Source: Ideonella dechloratans
GTDB taxonomy: Bacteria > Pseudomonadota > Gammaproteobacteria > Burkholderiales > Burkholderiaceae_C
Length of the DNA: 64,000 bases
Assembly: GCF_021049305.1 (NCBI RefSeq)
Contig: NZ_CP088081.1
Span: 310,001 to 374,000 of the forward strand
Reading direction: 5' to 3'
The notes beneath the pieces were generated by a model, which made no database searches, was not told the origin of the DNA, and saw only the letters and a program-made list of their open reading frames with translations. The translations under genes and the position numbers were made by a program. Below are positions 9,434 to 18,556 of this stretch, one piece after another; within the stretch, counting starts at the first letter, position 1; the number at the start of each line of letters is the position of its first letter.

Positions 9434-11786
9434 TCAGCGGCCCGCCGGCTGTTCGCGTCCGTCCGCATCCTCGGTCTCCGGTCCGGGGCCGGGTTGGTCC
9501 TGCCGGGCTTCGGGCCGGCCCCAGCGGGTGAGCTGGTTGCGACCGGCCTCCTTGGCCTGGTAGAGCGCGGCGTCGGCCAGGCGCAGCAGGGCCTCGCCGT
9601 CATGGGCATCCAGCGGGTACAGGGCCAGGCCGGCGCTGGCGGTCACGTGCACCGCACCGCTGGCGGCCAGGCTGTAGGGGCGGCGCAGCGCCTGCAGCAC
9701 CCGCTGCACGATGAGCTCGGCTTCTTCCTCGTGCCGGAGCACCGGCAGCAGCAGCACGAATTCGTCGCCTCCCATGCGGCAGACGGTGTCGTGCTCGCGC
9801 ACGCCCTCCAGGATGCGGCGGGCCGCGTCCTGCAGCAGCAGGTCACCCGCGGCATGACCCAGGCGGTCGTTGACACCCTTGAAGCCGTCCAGGTCGATGT
9901 AGGCCACCGCCAGCGGCTGGCCGTCGCGCCGGCTCAGGGCCAGGCCCTGCCCCAGGCGGTCCTCCAGCAGACGGCGGTTGGGCAGGCCGGTCAGGGCGTC
10001 GTGCATGGCCAGGTGCTCGATCTCGTCCTGGTAGCGCTTGAGCGCGCTGATGTCGGCCAGCACCCACAGGGTGTCGCGGGCGTCGGCCGACAGCCGGGTG
10101 CCCTGGATGTCGATCCAGATCGGGCTGCCGTCCAGGCGGTGCATCTGCAACTGGGCCCGCACCGGCCGGCCGGCCAGCAGGTCGCTGCGCCGGGCTTCCA
10201 GCCGGGCCGTCAGATCCAGTGCCTCGGGAGCGAGCTGGGGGGCCAGGGCCTCGAGCGAGGCGTCGTCCGGCAGGCCGAACATGCGGTAGATCGCGCGGTT
10301 GGCCCACACCACCCGGTGCTCACGCAGCCGCAGGATGCCCATCACCTCGTTGTCCAGCATGGCGGTCTGCTGGGCCTCCAGTTCGAGCCGGCGGGTGATG
10401 TCGCGCGAGGCGCAGTAGAGCAGCCAGCGGCCGTCGATGGTCAGTGCCACGCGGGAGATCTCGACATCGATCACCTGACCGTCGGCCCGGCGGTGGCGGG
10501 TCTGGAAGCTCGTGCGCTCGCCCAGCGGAAAGCTCCGGATGCGCTCGGTCAGGTGCTCCGCGCTGTCGCTGTGGTCCCAGGTGCTGACATGCTGGCCCAG
10601 CAGGGCTTCACGCGACCAGCCCAGCATCTCGGCGAAGGTGTCGCTCATCTCCACCAGCCGGCCATCGTGGTCCAGCACATGCACCCCATCGGCGGCGGCG
10701 GCCAGCAGCACCCGGGTGAGCCGACCGGCCTCGTCGATGCGCTGCGCGCTGCGCGCTGCGGCTCTGCAGGCGCCAGGCGCGCAGGGTCAGCGCCGCGCTG
10801 GCCAGCACCGCCAAGGCCGCCATGCCCGCCAGCGCCCCGATGCGCCAGGCCACCGCGACCCAGGGGCGCAGCACCTCCTCGCGGCTGACGCCGGCCACCG
10901 CCATCACCGGGAAGGGGGCGGCCGTGCTGTAGGCGGTGAGGCGCTCCACGCCGTCGAAGACGTTGCGCGCGGTGAACTCGCCGCTGAGCGGCGCGGCTTT
11001 CAAGGCCTCGGCGAAGGCCGGGGCGGTGCGGCGGGTGCCGATGGGCTGGATCTGCTCGTCGCGGCCGGTCTGGCGGCTCAGCAGGGTCAGCTGGGTGCTG
11101 CGCAGGGCCAGCGAGTCGGCCGGCGACAGGTGCCGGCGGTCGATCATGCGGTCGAAATGGGTCAGGTCCAGATGGCCGATCACGATGCCCTGGAAGCGTC
11201 CGGCATGGTCCTCCACCCGATGGGCCAGGGGCAGCTGCCAACGGCCCAGGGTCTTGTTGAAATGGGGCTCCCCCACCAGCAGGCCGTCCTCATGGTTCCC
11301 GCGGGCCTGGAGGAACAGCGGGTCCTCCTGCAAGGACTGTCCGATGCTGATCCGGTCGCCCCCCTGGAAGCGCACCACACCCTCCGCGTCGGTCTGGCGC
11401 AGGTGGGCCACCTCCGGCACCAGGGTCATGTGCTCCTGCAGGGATTCTTCGATCAGGCGGCGGTGGGCTTCTGGGTCGGCGGCATCGCGCAGATTGGCCA
11501 GGGTCACATGGCGCATGGCCAGGTCGATGCGCTCCAGATCGGTCGTCACCTCCTGGCGCAGATCACGCGCCCGGTTGATGGCCAGCATGCGGCCCTGCTG
11601 CAGGTAGGTCTCCTGGCTGACCTTCAGGGCGTAGCCTGCGATGGCCAGCACCAGCAGGGCGGCCAGCGCATGGCCCAGCAACAGCGGAGCGAGGGAGGAG
11701 CGCCATGCCCCGAGAAGCCGATGCTCCCCGCCCGATGCGGGTTCCTGCGTGCCAGACCGATCTGAGACGCTGTGCTCGTCCTGCAT
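9434..11786 (-). pseudogene. Membrane dCACHE-PAS-PAS-GGDEF diguanylate cyclase, reading frame broken (possibly phase-variable)
   Basis: The 5' part (frame starting at 11786) encodes an N-terminal membrane helix, a periplasmic dCACHE-like sensor of about 240 residues and a second helix ending near LRAWRLQ. The 3' part, in another frame (9434 to about 10735), encodes two PAS domains and a complete GGDEF domain. That domain has an intact GGDEF motif and an RxxD inhibitory site (REHD) five residues before it; there is no EAL domain. The frames differ by +1, and the switch falls on a 7-bp tandem repeat at 10741-10761. Removing one unit joins them as ...SRSAQRIDEAGR.... As written, translation ends prematurely near 10608; a GTG at 10711 could start a soluble PAS-GGDEF fragment. 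Confidence 0.8.
10741..10761. repeat. Heptamer tandem repeat at the frameshift point
   Basis: Two perfect GCTGCGC units (10741-10747, 10748-10754) are followed by a near copy, GCTGCGG (10755-10761). Since 7 is not a multiple of 3, each gain or loss of a unit shifts the reading frame of the diguanylate cyclase gene. One unit fewer restores the full-length protein. Confidence 0.85.
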
Positions 11787-11979
11787 GCTGGTGGCGGCGT
11801 GCTGCCGCTCGTCTCCATGGTCCGTGCTCGCCGTTCAGGCGGCTGTTGATACTCCCCAGTGTGTTCCATTGTGCAGGGCGCCGAGGGGTCTTGTCAGGAT
11901 CATCTGATTGATATTGGTCAATTGGTGTGAATCATCGGCGGTGGGCGTCAGATCCGTCACGCCGGGCCACAATCCGCCC

Positions 11980-13344
11980 ATGTCCAAGCCCAAGACCGTC
12001 TACACCTGCAGCGAATGCGGCGGCACCAGCCCCCGCTGGATGGGCCAGTGCCCACACTGCAAGGCCTGGAACACGTTGGAAGAGACGGTGGCCGAGGCTC
12101 CTGCCACCGGCAAGAACCGCTTTCAGGCCCTGGCCCAGTCGCAGCCGGTGGCCACCCTCTCGGAGATCGAGGCCGGCGATGTGGCCCGCACGCCCACCGG
12201 CATCGAGGAGCTCGACCGGGTGCTGGGCGGCGGCATCGTCGAGGGCGGGGTGGTGCTGATCGGCGGCGACCCGGGCATCGGAAAGTCCACGCTGCTGCTG
12301 CAGGCGGTCGACGCGCTGTCGCGCCAGCTGCCGGTGCTGTACGTGACGGGCGAGGAATCGACCGCCCAGGTGGCGCTGCGCGCCCAGCGGCTGGATCTTT
12401 CCGGCGCGGCGGTGCGGGTGCTGGCCGAGATCAACCTCGAGAAGATCCTGGCCACCATCGCGGCCGAGCGGCCGGCCTTCTGCGTGATCGACTCGATCCA
12501 GACCGTCTATTCGGACCAGCTCAGCAGCGCGCCGGGCTCGGTGGCCCAGGTGCGCGAATGCGCGGCCCAGCTCACCCGCACCGCCAAGGGCGGCAGCTGC
12601 GCCATGGTGCTGGTGGGCCATGTGACCAAGGAAGGTGCGCTGGCCGGCCCGCGGGTGCTGGAGCACATCGTCGACACGGTGCTGTACTTCGAGGGCGACA
12701 CCCACAGCAGCTTCCGCCTGGTGCGGGCCTTCAAGAACCGCTTCGGCGCGGTCAACGAGATCGGCGTCTTCGCCATGACCGAGCGCGGCCTGCGCGGCGT
12801 GTCCAACCCCAGCGCCATCTTCCTGTCCACCCACTCCGAGCCGGTGCCCGGCTCCTGTGTGCTGGTGACGCTGGAGGGCACCCGTCCGCTGCTGGTGGAG
12901 ATCCAGGCCCTGGTCGATGCCGGCGGGCCCAGCCCGCGCAGGCTTTCGGTGGGCCTGGAGCGCGACCGCCTGGCCATGCTGCTGGCGGTGCTGCACCGCC
13001 ATGCCGGCGTGGCCTGCGCCGACCAGGACGTGTTCGTCAACGCGGTGGGCGGGGTGCGCATCTCCGAGCCGGCGGCCGACCTGGCCGTGCTGATGGCCAT
13101 CCAGAGCAGCCTGCGCGGCAAGCCGCTGCCGCGCGGCTTCATCGCCTTCGGCGAGGTGGGCCTGGCCGGCGAGGTGCGGCCCGCCCCGCGCGGCCAGGAG
13201 CGCCTGAAGGAAGCCGCCAAGCTGGGCTTCAGCGTGGCGGTGGTGCCCAAGGCCAACGCGCCCAAGAAGCCCATCGAGGGCCTGACCATTCACCCGGTGG
13301 AGCGCATCGACGAGGCCATCGCCCTGCTGCGCACGCTGGACTGA
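11980..13344 (+). CDS. radA: DNA repair protein RadA (Sms)
   Basis: A 454-residue RecA-paralogue helicase that aids branch migration during recombination. An N-terminal C4 zinc finger (Cys10, 13, 24, 27) leads into a RecA-like ATPase with Walker A GGDPGIGKST (about 95-104). The RadA-specific KNRFG motif follows near residue 256, then a C-terminal Lon-protease-like domain. The start at 11980 gives the canonical N terminus MSKPKTVYTCSECG. A CACAAT box some 10 bp upstream suggests a very short leader. Confidence 0.97.
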   Translation: MSKPKTVYTCSECGGTSPRWMGQCPHCKAWNTLEETVAEAPATGKNRFQALAQSQPVATLSEIEAGDVARTPTGIEELDRVLGGGIVEGGVVLIGGDPGIGKSTLLLQAVDALSRQLPVLYVTGEESTAQVALRAQRLDLSGAAVRVLAEINLEKILATIAAERPAFCVIDSIQTVYSDQLSSAPGSVAQVRECAAQLTRTAKGGSCAMVLVGHVTKEGALAGPRVLEHIVDTVLYFEGDTHSSFRLVRAFKNRFGAVNEIGVFAMTERGLRGVSNPSAIFLSTHSEPVPGSCVLVTLEGTRPLLVEIQALVDAGGPSPRRLSVGLERDRLAMLLAVLHRHAGVACADQDVFVNAVGGVRISEPAADLAVLMAIQSSLRGKPLPRGFIAFGEVGLAGEVRPAPRGQERLKEAAKLGFSVAVVPKANAPKKPIEGLTIHPVERIDEAIALLRTLD

Positions 13345-13366
13345 AGCACCGACAAGGACCTGTGCG

Positions 13367-13726
13367 ATGAGCTTTGCCCCTCGCCCGACGCCGCCTTACT
13401 ACGCGGTCATCTTCACCAGCCAGCGCACCGGCGTGGACGAAGGCTACGGCGCCATGGCCGAGCGCATGGTCACACTGGCGCAGCAGCAGCCGGGCTACCT
13501 GGGCGCCGAGAGCGCCCGCGGCGAGGACGGCCTGGGCATCACGGTGTCGTACTGGCAGAGCCTGGAGGCCATCGCCGCCTGGCGGCGCGAGACCGAGCAC
13601 GCCGCCGCCCGCGACGAAGGCCGGGCCCGCTGGTACAGCCACTACGAGCTGCGGGTGGCCAAGGTGGAACGGGCCTATGGCTGGGACGCCGCCCAGGATG
13701 CCCCCGGCGACCCGCAGCCACGCTGA
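13367..13726 (+). CDS. Antibiotic biosynthesis monooxygenase (ABM) fold protein
   Basis: 119 residues with an ABM-type ferredoxin-like fold: YYAVIFTSQR strand, a helix with MAERMVTLAQQQPGYLG, then ISYW-type strand (ITVSYWQSLEAIAAWR) and a terminal helix with the conserved WYSHYELRVAKVER. Members often protect against or use small oxidisable molecules, but a specific substrate cannot be assigned. It starts 22 bp after radA and may be co-transcribed with it. Confidence 0.85.
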   Translation: MSFAPRPTPPYYAVIFTSQRTGVDEGYGAMAERMVTLAQQQPGYLGAESARGEDGLGITVSYWQSLEAIAAWRRETEHAAARDEGRARWYSHYELRVAKVERAYGWDAAQDAPGDPQPR

Positions 13727-13783
13727 GCCCGGCCCCGTAAAATCGACGATCTCACTGCATCTCCCAACGACAAGGAACACCCC

Positions 13784-14707
13784 ATGGGCCTCGATGACCG
13801 CGACGGCAAGATCTGGATGGACGGCGAGCTGGTGGACTGGCGCGACGCCAAGGTCCACGTGCTGACCCACACGCTGCACTACGGCTGCGGCGCCTTCGAG
13901 GGCGTGCGGGCCTACAAGACCGACAAGGGCACGGCCATCTTCCGTCTGCGCGAGCACACCCAGCGCCTGTTCAACAGCGCCAAGATCCTGCGCATGAAGC
14001 TGCCCTTCAGCATCGAACAGGCCGAGGAGGCCCAGAAGGCGGTGGTCAAGGCCAACGCGCTGGAGAGCTGCTACCTGCGCCCGCTGACCTGGCTGGGCTC
14101 CGAGAAGCTGGGCGTCTCGCCCAAGGGCAACAAGGTCCACCTGATGGTGGCGGCCTGGGCCTGGGGCGCCTACCTGGGCGAAGACGGCCTGGCCAAGGGC
14201 ATCCGCGTCAAGACCAGCAGCTACACCCGTCACCACGTCAACATCACGATGACGCAGGCCAAGACGGTGTCCAACTACACCAACTCCATCCTGGCCAACA
14301 CCGAGGCCACCGACGACGGCTACGACGAGGCCCTGCTGCTGGATGCCGCCGGCTTCGTCTCCGAAGGCTCGGGCGAGAACGTCTTCATTGTCAAGGATGG
14401 CGTGATCTACACCCCCGACCTGTCGGCTGGGGCGCTGAACGGCATCACCCGCAACACCATCTTCCACATCTGCCAGGACCTGGGCATCAAGCTGGTGGAA
14501 AAGCGCATCACCCGCGACGAGGTCTACATCGCCGACGAGGCCTTCTTCACCGGCACCGCCGCCGAAGTGACCCCGATCCGCGAACTCGACCGCGTGCAGA
14601 TCGGCAGCGGCGCGCGCGGCCCGATCACCGAGAAGGTGCAGACGGCCTTCTTCGACATCGTCAACGGCCGCAACCCCAAGTACGCCCACTGGCTGACCCT
14701 GGTCTGA
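13784..14707 (+). CDS. ilvE: Branched-chain amino acid aminotransferase
   Basis: 307 residues, class IV PLP aminotransferase; it catalyses the last step of Val/Leu/Ile synthesis and the first of their breakdown. Conserved blocks are HYGCGAFEGVRAYKT (about 29-43), the PLP-Lys segment TQAKTVSNYTNS (about 158-169) and EGSGENVFIV (about 194-203). A TAAAAT box at 13738-13743 is a candidate -10 element. The zinc-finger gene follows 40 bp downstream, an arrangement I recall as common in Burkholderiales. Confidence 0.96.
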   Translation: MGLDDRDGKIWMDGELVDWRDAKVHVLTHTLHYGCGAFEGVRAYKTDKGTAIFRLREHTQRLFNSAKILRMKLPFSIEQAEEAQKAVVKANALESCYLRPLTWLGSEKLGVSPKGNKVHLMVAAWAWGAYLGEDGLAKGIRVKTSSYTRHHVNITMTQAKTVSNYTNSILANTEATDDGYDEALLLDAAGFVSEGSGENVFIVKDGVIYTPDLSAGALNGITRNTIFHICQDLGIKLVEKRITRDEVYIADEAFFTGTAAEVTPIRELDRVQIGSGARGPITEKVQTAFFDIVNGRNPKYAHWLTLV

Positions 14708-14747
14708 TCGTTGCAGGTTTTCATCCGACATCCCGAGGTTTGACCCC

Positions 14748-14969
14748 ATGAGCGCCAACACCGCCACCCAGGCTCCCGCCGTTGTCGAAGTCACTGCCAA
14801 GGACCTGCAGGGTCCTGGCGTGGTCTTCTGCCCCAACCCCAAGATGACCCTGTGGAGCAACCACCCCAAGGTCTATGTGGACCTGAGCCACGAGGGCGAG
14901 GGCAAGTGCCCCTACTGCGGCACCGTCTATCGCCTGAAGGCCGGCGAGAAGATCGCGCACGGCCACTGA
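14748..14969 (+). CDS. Zinc-finger domain protein (zf-CHCC)
   Basis: 73 residues ending in the zf-CHCC pattern: Cys in VFCPNP, His in WSNHPKVYVDL, and the CPYC pair. The domain is shared with the NDUFS6 subunit of mitochondrial complex I and binds one zinc. Small stand-alone versions are widespread beside ilvE in betaproteobacteria; their role is unclear. The next gene begins one base after the stop. Confidence 0.92.
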   Translation: MSANTATQAPAVVEVTAKDLQGPGVVFCPNPKMTLWSNHPKVYVDLSHEGEGKCPYCGTVYRLKAGEKIAHGH

Positions 14970-14970
14970 C

Positions 14971-16497
14971 GTGACAGGCGCGCCGGCGGATCAGGCATTC
15001 GTCTGGCGCGAGGCGCAGGCGGCCCTGCTGGACCACCTGCGCCGACAAGATCCGCCCCACGCGCTGCGGCGGGTGGCCCGCTCCCTGGCCCAGGCTGCGG
15101 GGCGCCCGGTGGCCCTGGTGGCCGCTGGTGGCGATCCGGCCGCCTGCTGGCTTGGCGGCCCCGGTGCCCGGCGCGAGGCCTTGCAGGCCGGGGGCTGGTG
15201 CCTGGCCCTGACCCGGACCGGTCTGGCCGTGGGGCAGCTCTGGCTCGACCCGCAGCCGGTGCCGGCGGACCGCGAGGCCCTGCTGCGCACGCTCGACCCC
15301 CTGATCGAGACCGCCGCCGAGTTGCTGGCGACCCTGCTGGAAGCGCAGGACCCGCGCTCCCCCGCCTCGCTGGCCCTGGTCCAGGCGGCCATCCGCGAGG
15401 CCGGCACCTACGTCTGGGAGTGGGACCTGCGCACTGATGTGCTGGGCGACATCGACGAAGGCGCGCTGATGCTGGGCTACGAGCCCGATGCCCTGGGCCA
15501 CACCCAGGCCGACTGGGACCGCCTCATCCACCCCGAGGACGCCGCGCCCGCCGAGGCAGCCTACCAGGCCCATGCCCGCGGCGAGATGGAGCGCTACCAG
15601 TGCCGCTACCGCGCCAAGGCGGCCGACGGCAGCTGGCGCTGGATCGAGGAGCGCGGCCGGGTGGTGGAGCGCGATGCCCAGGGCCGGCCGGTGCGCATGC
15701 TGGGCACCCAGGCTGACGCCACGCTGCTGCTGGCGCTGGAGGAGGCCCGCCAGGAGCGGGCCCTGGCCCTGGCGGCCAATGCGGCCAAGACCCAGTTCCT
15801 CTCCCGCGTCAGCCACGAGCTGCGCACGCCGCTGCATGCGGTGCTGAGCTTCAGCGAGCTGATGGCCAGCGACACCGAGCAGCCGCTGCCCGCGGCCCAG
15901 CAGCGCCGCCTGGCCCATGTGCAGCAGGCCGGCCAGCACCTGCAAGCCCTGATCGACGATCTGCTGGACCTGTCCCTGGTGGAAGCCGGGCGCCTGCAGG
16001 TGCGCAGCGAGGCCATCGCCCTGGCGCCCTTGCTGGGCGAGCTGCAGGCCCTGGTGCAGCCCCAGGCCGAGGCCGCGGGCGTGGCCATGCATTGGCCGGC
16101 GGTGCCCGAGGGCGCGCAGTTGCAGGCCGACGCGAGACGCCTGCGCCAGGTGCTGCTGAACCTCCTGGGCAACGCCATCAAGTACAACCGGCCTCAGGGC
16201 CGGGTCACCGTGGGCGCGTCCCGCGACGGCGGTGGCTGGGCCATCGCCGTGGCCGACACCGGCCTGGGCATCGCCCCCGAGCGCATGGGCGAGCTGTTCC
16301 AGCCCTTCAACCGCCTGGGGCGTGAACGCGGCCCGGTGGCCGGCGTGGGCCTGGGCCTGGCGCTGTCGCAGCTGCTGGTGCAGGCCATGGGCGGGCGCAT
16401 CGAGGTGCAGAGCACCCTGGCCGATGCCCAGGGGCAGGGCGGGGGCTCCATCTTCCGGCTGGTCCTGCCGGCCGCCCACCCGGGCCGAGTGCGCTGA
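14971..16497 (+). CDS. Soluble PAS-domain sensor histidine kinase
   Basis: 508 residues from a GTG start one base after the previous stop. No membrane helix is visible, so the kinase is cytosolic. The first 145 residues are an unassigned, GAF-like region. A PAS_3 fold follows (about 145-255, with RLIHPEDAAPAEAAY and a PAC motif). The HisKA phospho-acceptor is SHELRTPLHAV (His near 281). The HATPase has its N box (NLLGNAIKYN), G1 (VADTGLGIAPE) and G2 (GVGLGLAL). There is no receiver domain and no adjacent response regulator, so it is an orphan kinase. Confidence 0.92.
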   Translation: MTGAPADQAFVWREAQAALLDHLRRQDPPHALRRVARSLAQAAGRPVALVAAGGDPAACWLGGPGARREALQAGGWCLALTRTGLAVGQLWLDPQPVPADREALLRTLDPLIETAAELLATLLEAQDPRSPASLALVQAAIREAGTYVWEWDLRTDVLGDIDEGALMLGYEPDALGHTQADWDRLIHPEDAAPAEAAYQAHARGEMERYQCRYRAKAADGSWRWIEERGRVVERDAQGRPVRMLGTQADATLLLALEEARQERALALAANAAKTQFLSRVSHELRTPLHAVLSFSELMASDTEQPLPAAQQRRLAHVQQAGQHLQALIDDLLDLSLVEAGRLQVRSEAIALAPLLGELQALVQPQAEAAGVAMHWPAVPEGAQLQADARRLRQVLLNLLGNAIKYNRPQGRVTVGASRDGGGWAIAVADTGLGIAPERMGELFQPFNRLGRERGPVAGVGLGLALSQLLVQAMGGRIEVQSTLADAQGQGGGSIFRLVLPAAHPGRVR

Positions 16498-16516
16498 CGC
16501 TGCGCCGCCGGAGTCC

Positions 16517-16975
16517 TCAGGCGCGGGGGGCCGACCCGCCCGCAGCGCCGCCTTGCCGCTTGGCCGCATGGCCACCCACCAGGGCCAGCGGCACGGTGCT
16601 CAGCAATCCCAGCAGGGTGAACCACCAGGGGCTGTCCGGCGAGCCCATCAGGACCATCAGGATCAGGCCCAATGCACCGTAGGCCGCGGCATTCAGGTAG
16701 GGCAGTCGGCCCGCCATGCGTGCGGCCAGGTAGCCACCCAGCACCGTGGTGGCCGAGCCCAGCAGCAGCGAGGCGCCCAGGTAGCTGGGTTCCTGCACCA
16801 CGGCCTCGAAGGCCTGCTGCAGGTCGGCGTGGTCGGCGCCGGGCGTCAGGGCCTTGCGGCCCATGAAGAGGGTCAGCAGGATGCCGCTCAGGCCATCGAG
16901 CAGCAGGGTGACCATCATCGCCATCCCGACGGACTTGTAGTGCACGTGGCGCAGCAGCTGCATCAGCATGGACAA
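16517..16975 (-). CDS. Conserved four-helix membrane protein, unknown function
   Basis: 152 residues with about four hydrophobic segments: VGMAMMVTLLLDGLSGILLTL near the N terminus, LGASLLLGSATTVLGGYLAA, AAYGALGLILMVLMG and WFTLLGLLSTVPLALVGG. It ends in a basic Gly/Ala tail. It lies 13 bp downstream of a 57-residue membrane protein gene on the same strand, and converges with the histidine kinase. I do not recognise a family. Confidence 0.75.
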   Translation of the reverse strand: MSMLMQLLRHVHYKSVGMAMMVTLLLDGLSGILLTLFMGRKALTPGADHADLQQAFEAVVQEPSYLGASLLLGSATTVLGGYLAARMAGRLPYLNAAAYGALGLILMVLMGSPDSPWWFTLLGLLSTVPLALVGGHAAKRQGGAAGGSAPRA

Positions 16976-16988
16976 GGCTCCGAGGGGG

Positions 16989-17162
16989 TCAGCTCAGCCG
17001 GCGCAGGAGCAGCAGCACGCCCAGCGCGATCAGGCCCATGGGCCACCAGTGCTGCACCCACTGGTGCAACGAGGGCAGCCAGCCCAGGCGCGAGAGCAGG
17101 AAATAGAGGCCGACGGCGATCAGGGCCAGCGGCAGGAACAGCGAGCGGGAACGGGTGCTCAT
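16989..17162 (-). CDS. 57-residue membrane protein (LiaI/LiaF-type transmembrane region)
   Basis: The reading frame encodes MSTRSRSLFLPLALIAVGLY and continues through a helix hairpin ending VLLLLRRLS. Two short membrane helices are separated by a WLPSLHQWVQHWWP turn. This layout, with GLYFLL...WPMGLIALG, resembles the LiaI-LiaF-like TM region (DUF5668) family. It lies between the thioredoxin-like gene (20 bp upstream) and the four-helix membrane protein gene, and probably belongs to the same transcript. The function is unknown. Confidence 0.65.
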   Translation of the reverse strand: MSTRSRSLFLPLALIAVGLYFLLSRLGWLPSLHQWVQHWWPMGLIALGVLLLLRRLS

Positions 17163-17181
17163 CGGTCGGGATCCGGCGGCT

Positions 17182-17640
17182 TCAGTGGGCGCCGCTGACG
17201 CGTTCGAAGAACTCGGTGATGCCGGTCTCGCTCATGCGACGGGCATTGGCCAGCTCGCCGCCCTGGGTGGCGTAAAGCACCTGGTTGTCGGGCGAGAGCA
17301 CCACGGCGGCCGGGATGCCCTTCTTGATCGGGTTGCCGTAGGCGGCCGCGATGTCCAGGTTGCGGTCGAAGTTGCCCACGTCCACCTTGACGACCTTGAA
17401 CTTGGCGGCCAGCAGCTTGGCGTTGGCCTGGCTGTGCATGGCCTGGTCCAGGGCGCGGCAGTCGCCGCACCAGTTGGCCCCCAGGATCAGCAGCACCGGC
17501 ACATGGGCGGCCTTGGCCTGGGCCAGGGCCTGCTGCACGGCGGCGTGGGCATCGGCCTGCTCGTCGTAGGGCAGGGCGGGGGTGGCGGCGCCGGCCACGG
17601 TGGCCAGCAGCAGGGCGATCAGGGCGAACAGGTGGCGCAT
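17182..17640 (-). CDS. Periplasmic thioredoxin-fold protein
   Basis: 152 residues with a cleavable signal peptide (MRHLFALIALLLATVAGA) and a thioredoxin fold. The active site is ANWCGDCRALD (CGDC) near residues 60-65, and a cis-Pro region is seen as KKGIPAAVVL. The family (thioredoxin_7/DsbE-like) is periplasmic and reduces or traps oxidised thiols. The ATG at 17640 puts the signal peptide at the N terminus. It follows the anti-sigma gene by 56 bp, so it may belong to that regulon (inference). Confidence 0.88.
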   Translation of the reverse strand: MRHLFALIALLLATVAGAATPALPYDEQADAHAAVQQALAQAKAAHVPVLLILGANWCGDCRALDQAMHSQANAKLLAAKFKVVKVDVGNFDRNLDIAAAYGNPIKKGIPAAVVLSPDNQVLYATQGGELANARRMSETGITEFFERVSGAH

Positions 17641-17696
17641 GGGCTCGGGAGCTTCGCTGCAGAGAGCCGCATTGTCGCCGCAGCGCGCGGCGGCCG

Positions 17697-18551
17697 TCAG
17701 GGGTGGGATCCCCCGGGCGCCGGAGTCAGCTGCCGGTAGGCCAGCTCGGCCAGGGCGTCCAGCCGGGGCTGGCTGACTGGGCCGTTCAGGGCATAACCCA
17801 GCCGGCCCTCGCGCCAGTAGAAGCTGCGGGTCTCGCCGCTCCGGGTCTGGCCGAAGCCGGCCGGCACCGGCGGGCCCGGCGGCAGCACCGAGACGTAGAG
17901 CGTCAGCCGAGCACCTGCGGCGTCCTGGTACATGAACTGGGCGCGGGCCGGGGGCGTGGCCTCGCCGGCCCCGGCGGGCAGCAGGCGGCCGCCCACCAGC
18001 GCAAAGCCCTGGGTGCTGAAATCCGGCGCCTGCAGCGGCGTGCCCAGCCGGCGCGAGAGCCATTGCAGCAGGTGGGCCTGCTCGCCGGCACCCACCTCCA
18101 CCGGGTGGCGCTGCTCGGGGGTGAAGACGGCGTGGGCGATGGCGGCGTCCTGCACATAGGCCGGGGCCGCGGCCTGCAGACTGGCGGAGGGGGGCGGCGG
18201 GCTCGGCCACTGGCCGCGCGCCCACCAGCCGCTGCCCGCGCCCACCGCCAGCGTCAGGCTGGCGGCCAGGGCCAGCGGCCAGGGCGAGGCGGCAAAGCCG
18301 CGCCACCGGGGCGGCCGGTCGGCCAGCGCCACGGGCTGCACCGCGGCCCGCAGGCGTTCCGGCAGGGGCTCGTCCAGCCATTCGCGGCCCAGGGCCTGCA
18401 GCTGGGCGCGCTGGGCCTGCCAGCCCATCACGCGGGCGGCCTCGGTGGGGTGCTGCTGCAGCCAGTCGGCCACGGCGGCCGCCTGCCCGGGCGGCAGCTC
18501 GCCGTCGGCAAAGGCCTGCAGCGTCAGATCGTCGGGGTGCTCGGTGTCCAT
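17697..18551 (-). CDS. Membrane anti-sigma factor of the adjacent ECF sigma
   Basis: 284 residues. The N-terminal cytosolic part (MDTEHPDDLTLQAFADGELP...) is typical of anti-sigma zinc-finger/RskA-like proteins. A single membrane helix follows (about 100-118, PLALAASLTLAVGAGSGWWA), then a periplasmic C-terminal domain of about 165 residues. Only 5 bp separate it from the sigma gene, supporting a co-expressed sigma/anti-sigma pair. No CHCC zinc motif is visible. The start at 18551 gives the expected acidic N terminus. Confidence 0.88.
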   Translation of the reverse strand: MDTEHPDDLTLQAFADGELPPGQAAAVADWLQQHPTEAARVMGWQAQRAQLQALGREWLDEPLPERLRAAVQPVALADRPPRWRGFAASPWPLALAASLTLAVGAGSGWWARGQWPSPPPPSASLQAAAPAYVQDAAIAHAVFTPEQRHPVEVGAGEQAHLLQWLSRRLGTPLQAPDFSTQGFALVGGRLLPAGAGEATPPARAQFMYQDAAGARLTLYVSVLPPGPPVPAGFGQTRSGETRSFYWREGRLGYALNGPVSQPRLDALAELAYRQLTPAPGGSHP

Positions 18552-18556
18552 GGCTG

